DNA of 11,907 nt from Actinobacteria bacterium UBA3120 (GTDB lineage: Bacteria > Actinomycetota > Actinomycetes > S36-B12), in contig DEZY01000069.1 of the NCBI GenBank assembly GCA_002365735.1, positions 1-11,907 on the forward strand. The letters run 5' to 3'. The notes beneath the pieces were generated by a model. That model had not been told where the DNA came from, ran no database searches, and worked only from the letters and a program-made list of their open reading frames with translations. Below are positions 6,314-11,907 of this stretch, in pieces. Numbering within the stretch: the stretch's first letter is position 1; every line of letters begins with the position of its first letter. The translations under genes and the position numbers were made by a program.

Positions 6314-7027
6314 GTGCTGTACTGGATTATTAAGACACTCATTCTGGGCCCGTGGCTCAAGGTCCTTTTTCGCCCCTGGGTTGAGGGCCAAGAAAATATG
6401 CCCGTATCCGGTGGCATGATTTTGGCGAGTAATCATTTGAGCTTTTCTGACTCTTTCTATCTGGCGCTGCCGGTTAAACGCCCGATGGCATATTTGGCCA
6501 AAAGTGATTACTTCACGGGAAAAGGAATCAAGGGCTATCTCACCAAGTTGTTCATGCGCGGCGTCGGCCAGTTACCCGTTGATCGTTCTGGCGGTCGGGC
6601 ATCTGAGGCTGCGATCCACACAGCACTGGGCGTATTGAACGCGGGAAATGTTTTGGGGATTTATCCTGAAGGCACACGCTCACCCAACGGGATTCTTTAC
6701 CGCGGTAAGACCGGCCTTGCCCGAATGGCACTTGAAGCACATGCCCCGATTATTCCCGTGGCCATGATCAATACTTATGAAATTCAGCCCCCGGGAAAAT
6801 TGCGACCACGATTGATGCGGGTGGGAATCCGGATTGGGAAACCACTGGACTTCAGCCGTTATGAAGGATTAGAAGATGATCGATTTGTGTTGCGTTCGGT
6901 AACAGATGAAGTCATGTACGAACTCATGACATTGTCGGGTCAAGAATATGTTGACATGTATGCCACGCGGGCCAAAGAGTTAATTTCTCGAGGTGAGCTG
7001 GCCGACGCTGCTAGTTCACTGCGCTGA
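6314..7027 (+). CDS. plsC: 1-acyl-sn-glycerol-3-phosphate acyltransferase (PlsC family)
   Basis: From GTG 6314 the product is 237 residues, close to the family norm and to mycobacterial Rv2182c. It transfers an acyl group to lysophosphatidic acid to give phosphatidic acid. The catalytic HX4D box is NHLSFSD (H41, D46), the second block is KSDYFTGK (63-70), and the phosphate-binding EGTRS is at 119-123 (IYPEGTRSPNG), with the fourth block near APIIPVA. The N-terminal 20 residues are hydrophobic with tryptophans and may lie in the membrane surface. The start is fixed by the strong ribosome binding site at 6297-6306. It is divergent from the acylglycerol-type hydrolase and ends 16 bases from the convergent glycerol kinase, placing three acylglycerol-related genes side by side. 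The exact acyl acceptor is not proven by sequence. Confidence 0.92.
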   Translation: MLYWIIKTLILGPWLKVLFRPWVEGQENMPVSGGMILASNHLSFSDSFYLALPVKRPMAYLAKSDYFTGKGIKGYLTKLFMRGVGQLPVDRSGGRASEAAIHTALGVLNAGNVLGIYPEGTRSPNGILYRGKTGLARMALEAHAPIIPVAMINTYEIQPPGKLRPRLMRVGIRIGKPLDFSRYEGLEDDRFVLRSVTDEVMYELMTLSGQEYVDMYATRAKELISRGELADAASSLR

Positions 7028-7043
7028 GTTCATCGCGCCCAGA

Positions 7044-8567
7044 TCATTGCGCCCAGTTGAGTGACCGGGAGACGGCCTCGCGCCAATGCAGATAGAGATC
7101 ATCACGATTGGTCTCGGGCAGGAATTCACCAGAGATCCGGGTCAAGCGCGAAATCTCTTCGGTACTTTTCCAAAATCCAGTTCCGAGTCCGGCCAGGAAG
7201 GCTGCACCAAGTCCGGTGGTTTCTACCTGTTCTGATCTTTTGACGGGCAACTGCGCGATATCGGCTTGAAGTTGGCATAACAAATCATTGAGTGAAGCCC
7301 CGCCATCAATTGCGAGATAAGGGAGTGCGGCGCCGGTTTCCTGGGTCATCAGATCAATTACATCGCGGACTTCAAGGGCAATGGCTTCAAGTGTTGCCCG
7401 CGCAAGATGGGCGGCGGTTGTCCCACGGCTTATTCCGATGATGAGTCCTCGCGCGTGGGGATCCCAGTCCGGTGCGCCGAGGCCGGTGAGTGCAGGTACG
7501 AAAACAACCCCGCCAGAATCGGGAACTGTTCGGGCCAGCTCCTCGACTTCTGAGGACTCCTGAATTATTCCGAGCCCGTCCCGCAGCCACTGAACTGCGG
7601 CACCCGTGACGAAAATAGAGCCCTCGAGAGCAAAGTCTCTACGCGCACAGGCGTCGGGCCCAGACTGATCCGGGTGGGACAGCGCAACTGTGGTGAGCAG
7701 CCCGTGCTCGGAATGGATGATCGCTTCCCCAGTGTGTAAAAGTAAAAATGAGCCAGTTCCATACGTGCATTTGACGCTATCTGCACTAAATCCCGCATGA
7801 CCAATAAGTGCGGCCTGTTGGTCTCCCGCGATCCCACTGATCGGCGCATCAAGGCCGAGAAACACATCGGGATCGGTGCGGGCAACTGTTCCATAGGAAG
7901 CAACGATCGTGGGTAGTGCTTCCTCGGGCACGCCAAAAAGTTCTAGTAGTTCACTATTCCAAGTGCCAGAATTAAGGTCGTAGAGCAGGGTGCGTGAAGC
8001 ATTCGTGTGATCGGTGAGGTGTTCAAGTCCGCGCGTCATGCGGGCGATCAAATAGGAATCCACGGTTCCGATCGCAACCCGACCGGAAACAACTTGCGCC
8101 CAAGTGTGCGGATCATTCTCTTTCACCCACATCAATTTTGTTGCCGTGAAGTAGGGGTCAAGGCGCAACCCGGTGAGCTCGCGGACACGGGGCTCGATCC
8201 CAGTGTCGATTAGCCGCTGACAGATTCCCGCGCTGCGTCGGTCCTGCCACACAATGGCCCGCCGGGGGGAACCCAGCGTTTCTCGGTCCCAAAAACACGC
8301 GGTCTCACGCTGATTTGTTATTCCGACCGCAATGATCTCGGCCGGGCTGCCATGTTCTTCGCTGTGCGCGGCCAATGCCAGTGCGGTGGCTTCCCGGGTG
8401 GCGTTCCACATTTCACCCAAGTCGTGCTCAACCCAGCCTTCTTGCGGGAAATGCTGGGGGAACTCCTGATAGCCCTTGGCGATAATCAATCCCAGGTGGG
8501 ACACCAGTAGGGCGGTGATTCCGGTTGTTCCCGCATCAATGGTGAGAATTCGATCTGAGCTCGGCAC
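7044..8567 (-). CDS. glpK: Glycerol kinase-like FGGY carbohydrate kinase
   Basis: From GTG 8567 the protein has 507 residues, like E. coli GlpK (502), and should convert glycerol to sn-glycerol 3-phosphate. Glycerol-contact residues are kept: NQRET, the Tyr of LDPYFTATK, the Asp of GIAGDQQAAL and the Phe of GTGSFLLL. Other shared blocks are GTVDSYLI, TDHTNASRTLLYD, ALEGSIFVTGAAVQWLRDG, TGLGAPDWDPHARG and LAIDGGASLND. The phosphate loop is DAGTTGIT (11-18) rather than DQGTTSSR, so the E. coli Arg17 equivalent is Thr. The loop that binds fructose 1,6-bisphosphate in E. coli (GGKGGTR) is replaced by DPDVFLGL. TTG 8615 is a longer in-frame start adding 16 residues; neither start has a clear ribosome binding site, and I prefer 8567 by family length. 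I do not recall glpK at this position in relatives. Confidence 0.87.
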   Translation of the reverse strand: MPSSDRILTIDAGTTGITALLVSHLGLIIAKGYQEFPQHFPQEGWVEHDLGEMWNATREATALALAAHSEEHGSPAEIIAVGITNQRETACFWDRETLGSPRRAIVWQDRRSAGICQRLIDTGIEPRVRELTGLRLDPYFTATKLMWVKENDPHTWAQVVSGRVAIGTVDSYLIARMTRGLEHLTDHTNASRTLLYDLNSGTWNSELLELFGVPEEALPTIVASYGTVARTDPDVFLGLDAPISGIAGDQQAALIGHAGFSADSVKCTYGTGSFLLLHTGEAIIHSEHGLLTTVALSHPDQSGPDACARRDFALEGSIFVTGAAVQWLRDGLGIIQESSEVEELARTVPDSGGVVFVPALTGLGAPDWDPHARGLIIGISRGTTAAHLARATLEAIALEVRDVIDLMTQETGAALPYLAIDGGASLNDLLCQLQADIAQLPVKRSEQVETTGLGAAFLAGLGTGFWKSTEEISRLTRISGEFLPETNRDDLYLHWREAVSRSLNWAQ

Positions 8568-8628
8568 GGAACTGAGAATACCGGCAATGCCAGCGTGATA
8601 GCGTTTACATGACAAAGTCCCACGAGAA

Positions 8629-8666
8629 GGACCCGATGTTTGGGGTCCACACAGTGAAAGGTGTGG
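8629..8666 (+). promoter_or_regulatory. Two abutting inverted repeats in the phosphofructokinase leader; second has the RBS in its loop
   Basis: GGACCC (8629-8634) pairs with GGGTCC (8643-8648) across an 8-base loop. CCACAC (8647-8652) pairs with GTGTGG (8661-8666) across another 8-base loop AGTGAAAG. The repeats share bases 8647-8648, so they cannot both form fully. The Shine-Dalgarno-like GAAAGG (8656-8661) lies in the second loop and stem base, and ATG 8670 follows three bases after the stem. They could be an RNA switch, operators for the divergent pair, or chance. Confidence 0.4.
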
Positions 8667-8669
8667 CAG

Positions 8670-9695
8670 ATGCGCGTTGGAGTTCTCACAGGCGGCGGAG
8701 ACTGCCCAGGCCTAAACGCGGTAATTCGCGCCGTGGTGCGCCGCGGGGTCACCGAATATGGCTTTGAGTTTGTGGGTTTTCGAGATGGCTGGAAAGGCCC
8801 CCTCGAAGGGCTCACCATGGACCTCGGCATTGACACGGTCCGCGGGATCCTGCCCCGAGGTGGCACGATCTTGGGTTCCTCACGCACCAACCCGATCAAG
8901 GTGGACGGCGGGGTGGAGCAGATCACCGCCCATCTGGCCGAACTGGGAGTTGACGCACTAATTGCCATTGGTGGGGAGGACACTCTCGGCGTTGCAACGG
9001 CATTGACGCAATTGGGATTCCCCGTTGTTGGTGTGCCTAAAACAATTGATAACGACCTGAGCGGAACCGACTACACATTTGGGTTCGATACCGCGGTGAC
9101 CATCGCGACCGAAGCAATGGATCGACTACACACAACCGCCGAGTCACATCACCGCATTTTGATTTGTGAAGTCATGGGTCGGCACGCTGGCTGGATTGCA
9201 TTGCATTCGGGTATGGCCGGTGGCGCGAACGCGATCCTGATCCCGGAAGTGCCTTTTGACCTGGATGAAGTGGTTGGGTGGGTCAACTCGCGATTTGAAA
9301 CCAACTACGCCCCGATTATTTGTGTTGCTGAAGGAGCCCTCCCCAAGGACGGCGATTTGATCACCAAGGACACCACCTTGGACGCATTCGGCCACGTCAA
9401 GCTCTCCGGGATCGGCGAGTGGCTGGCGGGAGCGCTGGAAGCACGCACCGGCCACGAGGCCCGCACCACGGTCTTGGGCCATGTGCAGCGCGGCGGCAGC
9501 CCCACAGCATTTGACCGAGTGCTCGCAACGAGGTTTGGCCTTAACGCAATTGAATCGGTCAAAGATCGCGCGTGGGGAACAATGGTGGGTCTTCGTGGCA
9601 CGGATATTGTGCGAGTGCCGCTTCAGGAGGCGACCGGAACCCTGAAGACCGTGCCAATTGAACGCTACCGCGAAGCCACCGCGTTCTTCGGCTAA
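8670..9695 (+). CDS. 6-phosphofructokinase, probably pyrophosphate-dependent
   Basis: The 341-residue PFKA-superfamily enzyme converts fructose 6-phosphate to fructose 1,6-bisphosphate. It has the donor loop TGGGDCPGLN (7-16), the catalytic PKTIDND (123-129) with D127, MGRHAGWIA, and the substrate-binding LGHVQRGGSPTAFDR. At the position that sets the phosphoryl donor the sequence is GGEDTL (101-106). D104 together with K124 is the signature of PPi-dependent enzymes such as that of Amycolatopsis methanolica, whereas ATP enzymes have Gly at 104; ATP-using streptomycete and mycobacterial homologues read GGEGT with K124. Start ATG 8670 has GAAAGG eight bases upstream; GTG 8661 is an alternative. 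Its stop lies 70 bases before the DAHP synthase start at 9766. PPi use would make the step reversible. The family is certain and the donor is inferred. Confidence 0.93.
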   Translation: MRVGVLTGGGDCPGLNAVIRAVVRRGVTEYGFEFVGFRDGWKGPLEGLTMDLGIDTVRGILPRGGTILGSSRTNPIKVDGGVEQITAHLAELGVDALIAIGGEDTLGVATALTQLGFPVVGVPKTIDNDLSGTDYTFGFDTAVTIATEAMDRLHTTAESHHRILICEVMGRHAGWIALHSGMAGGANAILIPEVPFDLDEVVGWVNSRFETNYAPIICVAEGALPKDGDLITKDTTLDAFGHVKLSGIGEWLAGALEARTGHEARTTVLGHVQRGGSPTAFDRVLATRFGLNAIESVKDRAWGTMVGLRGTDIVRVPLQEATGTLKTVPIERYREATAFFG

Positions 9696-9705
9696 GCCAA
9701 CCCCC

Positions 9706-9717
9706 TACGCTGAGCGC
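9706..9717 (+). promoter_or_regulatory. Candidate -10 box for the DAHP synthase gene
   Basis: TACGCT at 9706-9711 fits TAnnnT and lies just past the phosphofructokinase stop. Six bases follow before the ATG at 9718, so transcription from here would begin near 9718. That gives either a leaderless message (ATG 9718, 456 residues) or a 48-base leader to ATG 9766, which has a strong ribosome binding site. No clear -35. Confidence 0.3.
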
Positions 9718-9755
9718 ATGAATTCCCCACAAGCTGGGCAGACTCGCGGTCCCAT

Positions 9756-9760
9756 GGAGG
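9756..9760 (+). promoter_or_regulatory. Ribosome binding site favouring the DAHP synthase start at 9766
   Basis: GGAGG at 9756-9760 is followed by a five-base spacer and ATG at 9766. The upstream in-frame ATGs at 9718 and 9754 have no such site. Confidence 0.7.
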
Positions 9761-9765
9761 CTCCT

Positions 9766-11088
9766 ATGACCCTTTCGTGGCCCGATTTGGCGGCGGCGCA
9801 GCAGCCACCGTGGCCGGATCCAATTGCCCTCGAGGAATCGCTCGGCCAATTGCGCAAAATGCCGCCTCTGGTTTTTGCTGGCGAGTGCGATCAACTCACT
9901 GAGCGGCTGGCTGCAGCCGGCCGCGGGGAAGCCTTCGTTCTTACCGGTGGCGACTGTGCGGAAACTTTTGAAGCTAATACTGCCGACTCAATCCGAGCCC
10001 GCCTTCAAACCGTCTTGCAGATGTCCGTGATTTTGACTTACGCGGCGTCGCTGCCAGTGGTCAAAATGGGACGGCTGGCCGGGCAGTATTTCAAGCCACG
10101 CAGCAAGACAATTGAAACCCGCGACGGTGTCGAGATGACTTCCTACCTCGGTGACGCGGTCAATTCACTTGAGTTTGAAGCTGGTGCTCGCAGGCCTGAT
10201 CCGCAAAGACTGCTGCAGGCTTATCACGCATCCGGATCTGCACTCAATCTTGTTCGCGCTTTCACCATGGGCGGGTTCGCTGACTTACGCCAAGTTCATG
10301 CGTGGAATCAAGACTTCGTGCGCGACTCACTTGCCGGCCAGCGGTACGAACGCATGGCCCGCGATATCGATCGTGCGCTCGCGTTCATGCATGCATGTGG
10401 CGCCGACCCAGACGAATTTCAGCGGGTCGAGTTCTATGCAGCCCACGAAGCACTTTCCATGGATTACGAGCGCGCACTGACCCGCATCGACTCTCGCACA
10501 GGCAATCCGTACGACGTGTCCGGCCACTTCCTCTGGGTGGGGGAGCGCACCCGTCAACTTGATGGCGCTCACGTGCATTTCGCGTCGACAATTTCCAACC
10601 CAATCGGCATGAAGGTTGGCCCCACGGCAGCACCCGAAGACATTGTTGACGCCGCACGAGTTCTGAACCCGAACAACATCCCGGGCCGCCTGTCACTCAT
10701 CACGCGCATGGGTGCCGATCAGGTGCGAGACAAACTTCCCGCGATCGTTGGGAAAGTGGATGCAAGTGGTGTCCCCGTTGTCTGGATCTGTGATCCGATG
10801 CACGGCAATACCCGCGAATCAGCTAGTGGCTACAAAACCCGCTTATTCGACGACGTAGTCTCTGAGGTGGAAGGCTACTTTGCTGTGCACCGGGAGGCCG
10901 GAACGTTCCCAGGTGGCATTCATATCGAACTCACCGGCGACGATGTCACCGAGTGTGTCGGGGGTACTGCAGGTGTCGAAGACGCTAACCTCTCCCAGCG
11001 TTATGAAACCGCGTGTGATCCACGTCTGAACCGGGAGCAAAGTTTAGAACTTGCATTCATGGTCGCCGACATGCTGATTAAGAGCTAA
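9766..11088 (+). CDS. 3-deoxy-D-arabino-heptulosonate 7-phosphate (DAHP) synthase, class II
   Basis: This 440-residue enzyme condenses phosphoenolpyruvate and erythrose 4-phosphate, the first step of the shikimate pathway. Class II hallmarks are all visible: LVFAGECD (35-42), GGDCAE with metal ligand C64, KPRSKT, HAWNQDF, AHEALSMDYE, GERTRQ, RMGADQVRDKLP, DPMHGNT with H346, ELTGDDVTEC with E388, and ACDPRLN with D418; these four match the Cys-His-Glu-Asp metal site known in M. tuberculosis AroG. ATG 9766 is chosen for its ribosome binding site and gives a short N-terminus opening SWPDLAAAQQP, as in streptomycete AroH; ATG 9718 would add 16 residues. It follows phosphofructokinase and precedes an alkyltransferase by six bases. 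The mycobacterial enzyme has a longer N-terminal region involved in aromatic amino-acid inhibition, so control may differ here. Confidence 0.96.
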   Translation: MTLSWPDLAAAQQPPWPDPIALEESLGQLRKMPPLVFAGECDQLTERLAAAGRGEAFVLTGGDCAETFEANTADSIRARLQTVLQMSVILTYAASLPVVKMGRLAGQYFKPRSKTIETRDGVEMTSYLGDAVNSLEFEAGARRPDPQRLLQAYHASGSALNLVRAFTMGGFADLRQVHAWNQDFVRDSLAGQRYERMARDIDRALAFMHACGADPDEFQRVEFYAAHEALSMDYERALTRIDSRTGNPYDVSGHFLWVGERTRQLDGAHVHFASTISNPIGMKVGPTAAPEDIVDAARVLNPNNIPGRLSLITRMGADQVRDKLPAIVGKVDASGVPVVWICDPMHGNTRESASGYKTRLFDDVVSEVEGYFAVHREAGTFPGGIHIELTGDDVTECVGGTAGVEDANLSQRYETACDPRLNREQSLELAFMVADMLIKS

Positions 11089-11094
11089 ATACCC

Positions 11095-11559
11095 GTGAGC
11101 CTGTGGCACGGTACGGCTAAATCCCCAGCAGGCCTGGTTTATTTTGTCTTTGATGAAAGCGATCAGCAACTCATCTCTGCCAGGTTTGACCCAAGAGATA
11201 TTGAAGGCCCAGCCCGCAAAAGCTCACCTATTCACGAAGCATTTGCCCAGTACAACGATGGGGCGCTTGATGCGTTCGACGGTGTGGACGTGCCTGATGC
11301 CAAGTCAGCATTCAATGTAAATGTCTACACGGCAATGCGCCAGATCCCACCGGGCTCTGTACAAACTTATGGTGAGCTTGCCGCACGCTCGGGCTATTCG
11401 CGTGCCGCTCGAGCGGTGGGGACCGCATGCGGGCGCAATGAAATCGTGATCGTGATCCCATGTCACCGGGTAGTTGCCAGTAACGGAGTTGGAGGGTACG
11501 GCTACGGGGTCGACACCAAAGTGAAACTACTCGTGCACGAGGGTGCCGAAGGCTACTGA
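11095..11559 (+). CDS. Methylated-DNA--[protein]-cysteine S-methyltransferase (O6-alkylguanine-DNA alkyltransferase)
   Basis: The 154-residue protein removes alkyl groups from O6-alkylguanine by a one-time transfer to its own cysteine. The active site is IPCHRV with C123. Before it come GSVQTYGELA (87-96) with the conserved Y92, and RAARAVGTACGRN (103-115), which holds the arginine finger R106 and the recognition helix. After it come GVGGYGYGVDTK and LLVHEGA, the usual closing block. The N-terminal ribonuclease-H-like half is short and diverged. There is no Ada-type zinc or AraC domain, so it is the Ogt/MGMT form. GTG 11095 lies six bases after the DAHP synthase stop with no good ribosome binding site, suggesting coupled translation. 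Confidence 0.92.
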   Translation: MSLWHGTAKSPAGLVYFVFDESDQQLISARFDPRDIEGPARKSSPIHEAFAQYNDGALDAFDGVDVPDAKSAFNVNVYTAMRQIPPGSVQTYGELAARSGYSRAARAVGTACGRNEIVIVIPCHRVVASNGVGGYGYGVDTKVKLLVHEGAEGY

Positions 11560-11810
11560 CTACGGATCAGAAGGCCAGCAATGCAAATCCCCACGGGGGC
11601 ACCAGCACTCGACAAAAAAATACTGATCTGAATTGTCCCAATAAATAATTTTGCGAAACTGACCGGTGTCACGTGGTGGAACACGTTCTGCCCCGACGGG
11701 ACAGTGACCAACACGGGCTGATGGTGTTTTAGCTCAAAGTAATCGATTTTACGCTGGTTAACTTCTAGCAAAATCCCTCGTGCAGCATGTGGCGAACGTG
11801 ATCCACCCAC
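11553..11810 (-). CDS. Possible small membrane protein (uncertain ORF)
   Basis: An 85-codon ORF reads from GTG 11810 to a stop overlapping the end of the alkyltransferase gene on the other strand. Its C-terminal 30 residues (about FAKLFIGTIQISIFLSSAGAPVGICIAGLLIRSQ, residues 52-85, split around AGAP) are strongly hydrophobic and could span the membrane. The N-terminal part is polar (LEVNQRKIDYFELKHHQP). I recognise no family. There is no ribosome binding site before GTG 11810, and the stretch is more AT-rich than its neighbours, including a run of seven A at 11614-11620. It is the only ORF that would fill the 294-base gap at 11560-11853; otherwise that gap looks non-coding. Real gene and chance ORF are about equally likely. 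Confidence 0.4.
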   Translation of the reverse strand: MGGSRSPHAARGILLEVNQRKIDYFELKHHQPVLVTVPSGQNVFHHVTPVSFAKLFIGTIQISIFLSSAGAPVGICIAGLLIRSQ

Positions 11811-11820
11811 GGGCTGCGCC

Positions 11821-11848
11821 TACGATGAAGCGGGGGATTGAGGGAGGA
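11821..11848 (+). promoter_or_regulatory. Candidate -10 box and ribosome binding site for the exported-protein gene
   Basis: TACGAT at 11821-11826 fits TAnnnT and would start transcription near 11833. GGGAGGA at 11842-11848 lies five bases before ATG 11854 and is a strong ribosome binding site. The ribosome binding site is convincing; the promoter is not proven and lacks a visible -35. Confidence 0.5.
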
Positions 11849-11853
11849 CTTGG

Positions 11854-11907
11854 ATGAAGCGTCAGATGATAGCTGCACTGATTGCGACGGCGGTGCTCCT
11901 TGGCGGT
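11854..11907 (+). CDS. N-terminus of a secreted protein or lipoprotein, cut off by window edge
   Basis: Only 18 codons are present: MKRQMIAALIATAVLLGG. A short basic start (K2, R3) followed by an unbroken hydrophobic core is a typical Sec signal peptide. The final LLGG would form a lipobox if the next residue is cysteine, but that base triplet is outside the window. The strong ribosome binding site at 11842-11848 supports the start. The mature function cannot be seen. Confidence 0.7.
   Translation, partial: MKRQMIAALIATAVLLGG

Noticed and set aside
7028..7043. Bidirectional terminator between convergent plsC and glpK
   Set aside because: The gap is only 16 bases and has no hairpin or T-run; nearby GCGCCCAGATCATTGCGCCCAG is a direct, not inverted, repeat.
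8486..9482. Minus-strand ORFs across the glpK-pfk junction and within pfk (8486-8983, 9144-9482)
   Set aside because: They cross or oppose well-supported genes and show no domain.
11560..11625. Intrinsic terminator after the alkyltransferase gene
   Set aside because: CCCCACGGGG gives only a four-base stem and is not followed by a T-run; the seven-A run has no GC-rich stem before it on the minus strand.
1..11907. Mobile elements, CRISPR arrays, tRNA/rRNA genes, toxin-antitoxin or defence genes
   Set aside because: No transposase or integrase motif, no spaced repeat array, no cloverleaf or rRNA segment, and no defence-type domain was seen; the gene order looks like ordinary core chromosome.

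Overview
The window looks like a chromosomal stretch from a high-to-medium GC actinobacterium (roughly mid-50s % GC by eye). The evidence is the gene set and its order. A FadD15-type acyl-CoA ligase, SRPBCC proteins, a metallophosphoesterase, an ArsA-type C-terminal domain, a ROK glucokinase, PlsC, phosphofructokinase and class II DAHP synthase lie close together. From memory this is the neighbourhood around aroG-plsC-TB16.3-fadD15 in Mycobacterium tuberculosis (Rv2178c-Rv2187) and aroH-pfkA-glkA-long-chain acyl-CoA ligase in Streptomyces coelicolor (SCO2115-SCO2131). I cannot name the genus. GTG starts and TAnnnT -10-like boxes also fit Actinobacteria. I see no mobile element, tRNA, rRNA, CRISPR array or phage gene.

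Layout. (1) 1-979, minus: long-chain acyl-CoA ligase, cut by the window edge. (2) 1149-4977, plus: six-gene run, divergent from (1): SRPBCC protein, metallophosphoesterase, second SRPBCC protein (TB16.3/Rv2185c type), a protein with an ArsA-type HSP20-like C-terminus but no P-loop, a small Gly/Ser/Leu/Met-repeat protein, and ROK glucokinase. The last four are tightly spaced or overlapping. (3) 4974-6169, minus: alpha/beta hydrolase and a small two-helix membrane protein, overlapping by ATGA. (4) 6314-7027, plus: PlsC-type acyltransferase. (5) 7044-8567, minus: glycerol kinase-like FGGY kinase. (6) 8670-11559, plus: phosphofructokinase, class II DAHP synthase, O6-alkylguanine-DNA alkyltransferase. 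(7) 11553-11810, minus: a doubtful small membrane ORF. (8) 11854 onward, plus: first 18 codons of an exported protein or lipoprotein.

Taken together the window joins entry into glycolysis (glucokinase, phosphofructokinase), glycerol and fatty-acid activation, phosphatidic acid synthesis, and the first step of the shikimate pathway. No wholly new multi-gene system stands out. The points most worth checking are: the phosphofructokinase carries the Asp104/Lys124 signature of pyrophosphate-dependent enzymes; the ArsA-like protein has lost its ATP-binding loop; the glycerol kinase lacks an ATP-side arginine and the fructose-bisphosphate loop of the E. coli enzyme; and the phosphofructokinase leader has two abutting inverted repeats, one with the ribosome binding site in its loop.
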